A DNA stretch of 64,000 bases from Effrenium voratum. Lineage: Eukaryota > Sar > Dinophyceae > Suessiales > Symbiodiniaceae. The DNA is taken from assembly GCA_963377175.1 (NCBI GenBank), contig CAUJNA010003738.1:1346501-1410500 (forward strand). Reading direction: 5' to 3'. The notes beneath the pieces are model-generated. The model did not search any database, had not been told where the DNA came from, and saw only the letters and a program-made list of their open reading frames with translations. The position numbers and the translations under genes are program-made. Positions within the stretch are counted from its first letter, which is position 1. Each line of letters starts with the position of its first letter. Below are positions 63,768 to 64,000 of this stretch, piece by piece.

Positions 63768-64000
63768 GTAAGGCTGGAGCGCTACCGGGGCTTTGGTGCC
63801 TTCTGTGGAAGTTGTGGGGTCTGCCGGTCTCCCCACCCTCGACTCTGAGCACTTTGAATCCATGGCCCGTGCTGCGCAGAGGCAGAGGACTTGAGGTCGC
63901 ACCGCTTGGACGTTGTTTGACTGTCGACGGCGTGTCCGGAGGCAGCGATGAGGTGCAGCAGGGCACATCAACGGAGAGCAGAGAGGCTGGACAAGGCTTG

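Overview
The window looks like nuclear DNA of a eukaryote, most likely a dinoflagellate or a similar protist with a very large, repeat-rich genome. This is inferred from texture, not from a marker gene. There is no bacterial-style gene packing and no rRNA or tRNA gene that I can support. Coding sequence appears as short islands of about 50-180 bp with high G/C at third codon positions, separated by kilobases of repeats. Many islands end at plausible splice sites, both GT-AG and GC-AG.

The only long, intact coding block is a recently inserted retroelement at 34,499-42,502, read on the minus strand. It is bounded by two identical 277-bp direct repeats (34,499-34,775 and 42,226-42,502), whose outer edges lie in GT/CA-rich microsatellites. 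In sense order it carries: ORF1 with an Arg/Ser/His-rich domain and an apparent frameshift; ORF2, a proline-rich gag-like protein; a single in-frame TGA; ORF3, an N-terminal GIY-YIG endonuclease-like region followed by a reverse transcriptase with a YVDN instead of YxDD catalytic box; and ORF4, a small protein with a C-terminal SANT/Myb fold that overlaps the end of ORF3. The layout resembles Penelope-like elements with N-terminal GIY-YIG domains, but the multi-ORF set is unusual and is the main discovery candidate here.

Left of the element (1-34 kb), most exon-like islands read on the minus strand. Those at 6.2, 5.6 and 4.2 kb assemble into one IPT/TIG (immunoglobulin-like) domain across two introns, so part of this side is probably a long secreted or membrane-anchored IPT/TIG-type protein gene. 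Whether all islands belong to one gene cannot be decided. The retroelement sits beyond the last of these exons, possibly inside an intron, in the same orientation. Right of the element (42.5-64 kb), islands occur on both strands. They include a TBC (Rab-GAP) signature near 46.1 kb, a PAN/Apple-like exon near 60.4 kb, a probable C-terminal exon near 59.1 kb and a plus-strand exon with clean splice sites at 60.1 kb.

The rest is repeats: at least seven families of short (about 90-200 bp) dispersed elements, several with terminal inverted repeats; large microsatellites (CCAA, TTC, CCCA, CA, TA); minisatellites at 17.8 kb and 29.2-29.9 kb; and a degenerate TAGGG-rich tract at 27.8 kb. Exon boundaries are read by eye and most exon calls carry an alternative reading on the other strand.
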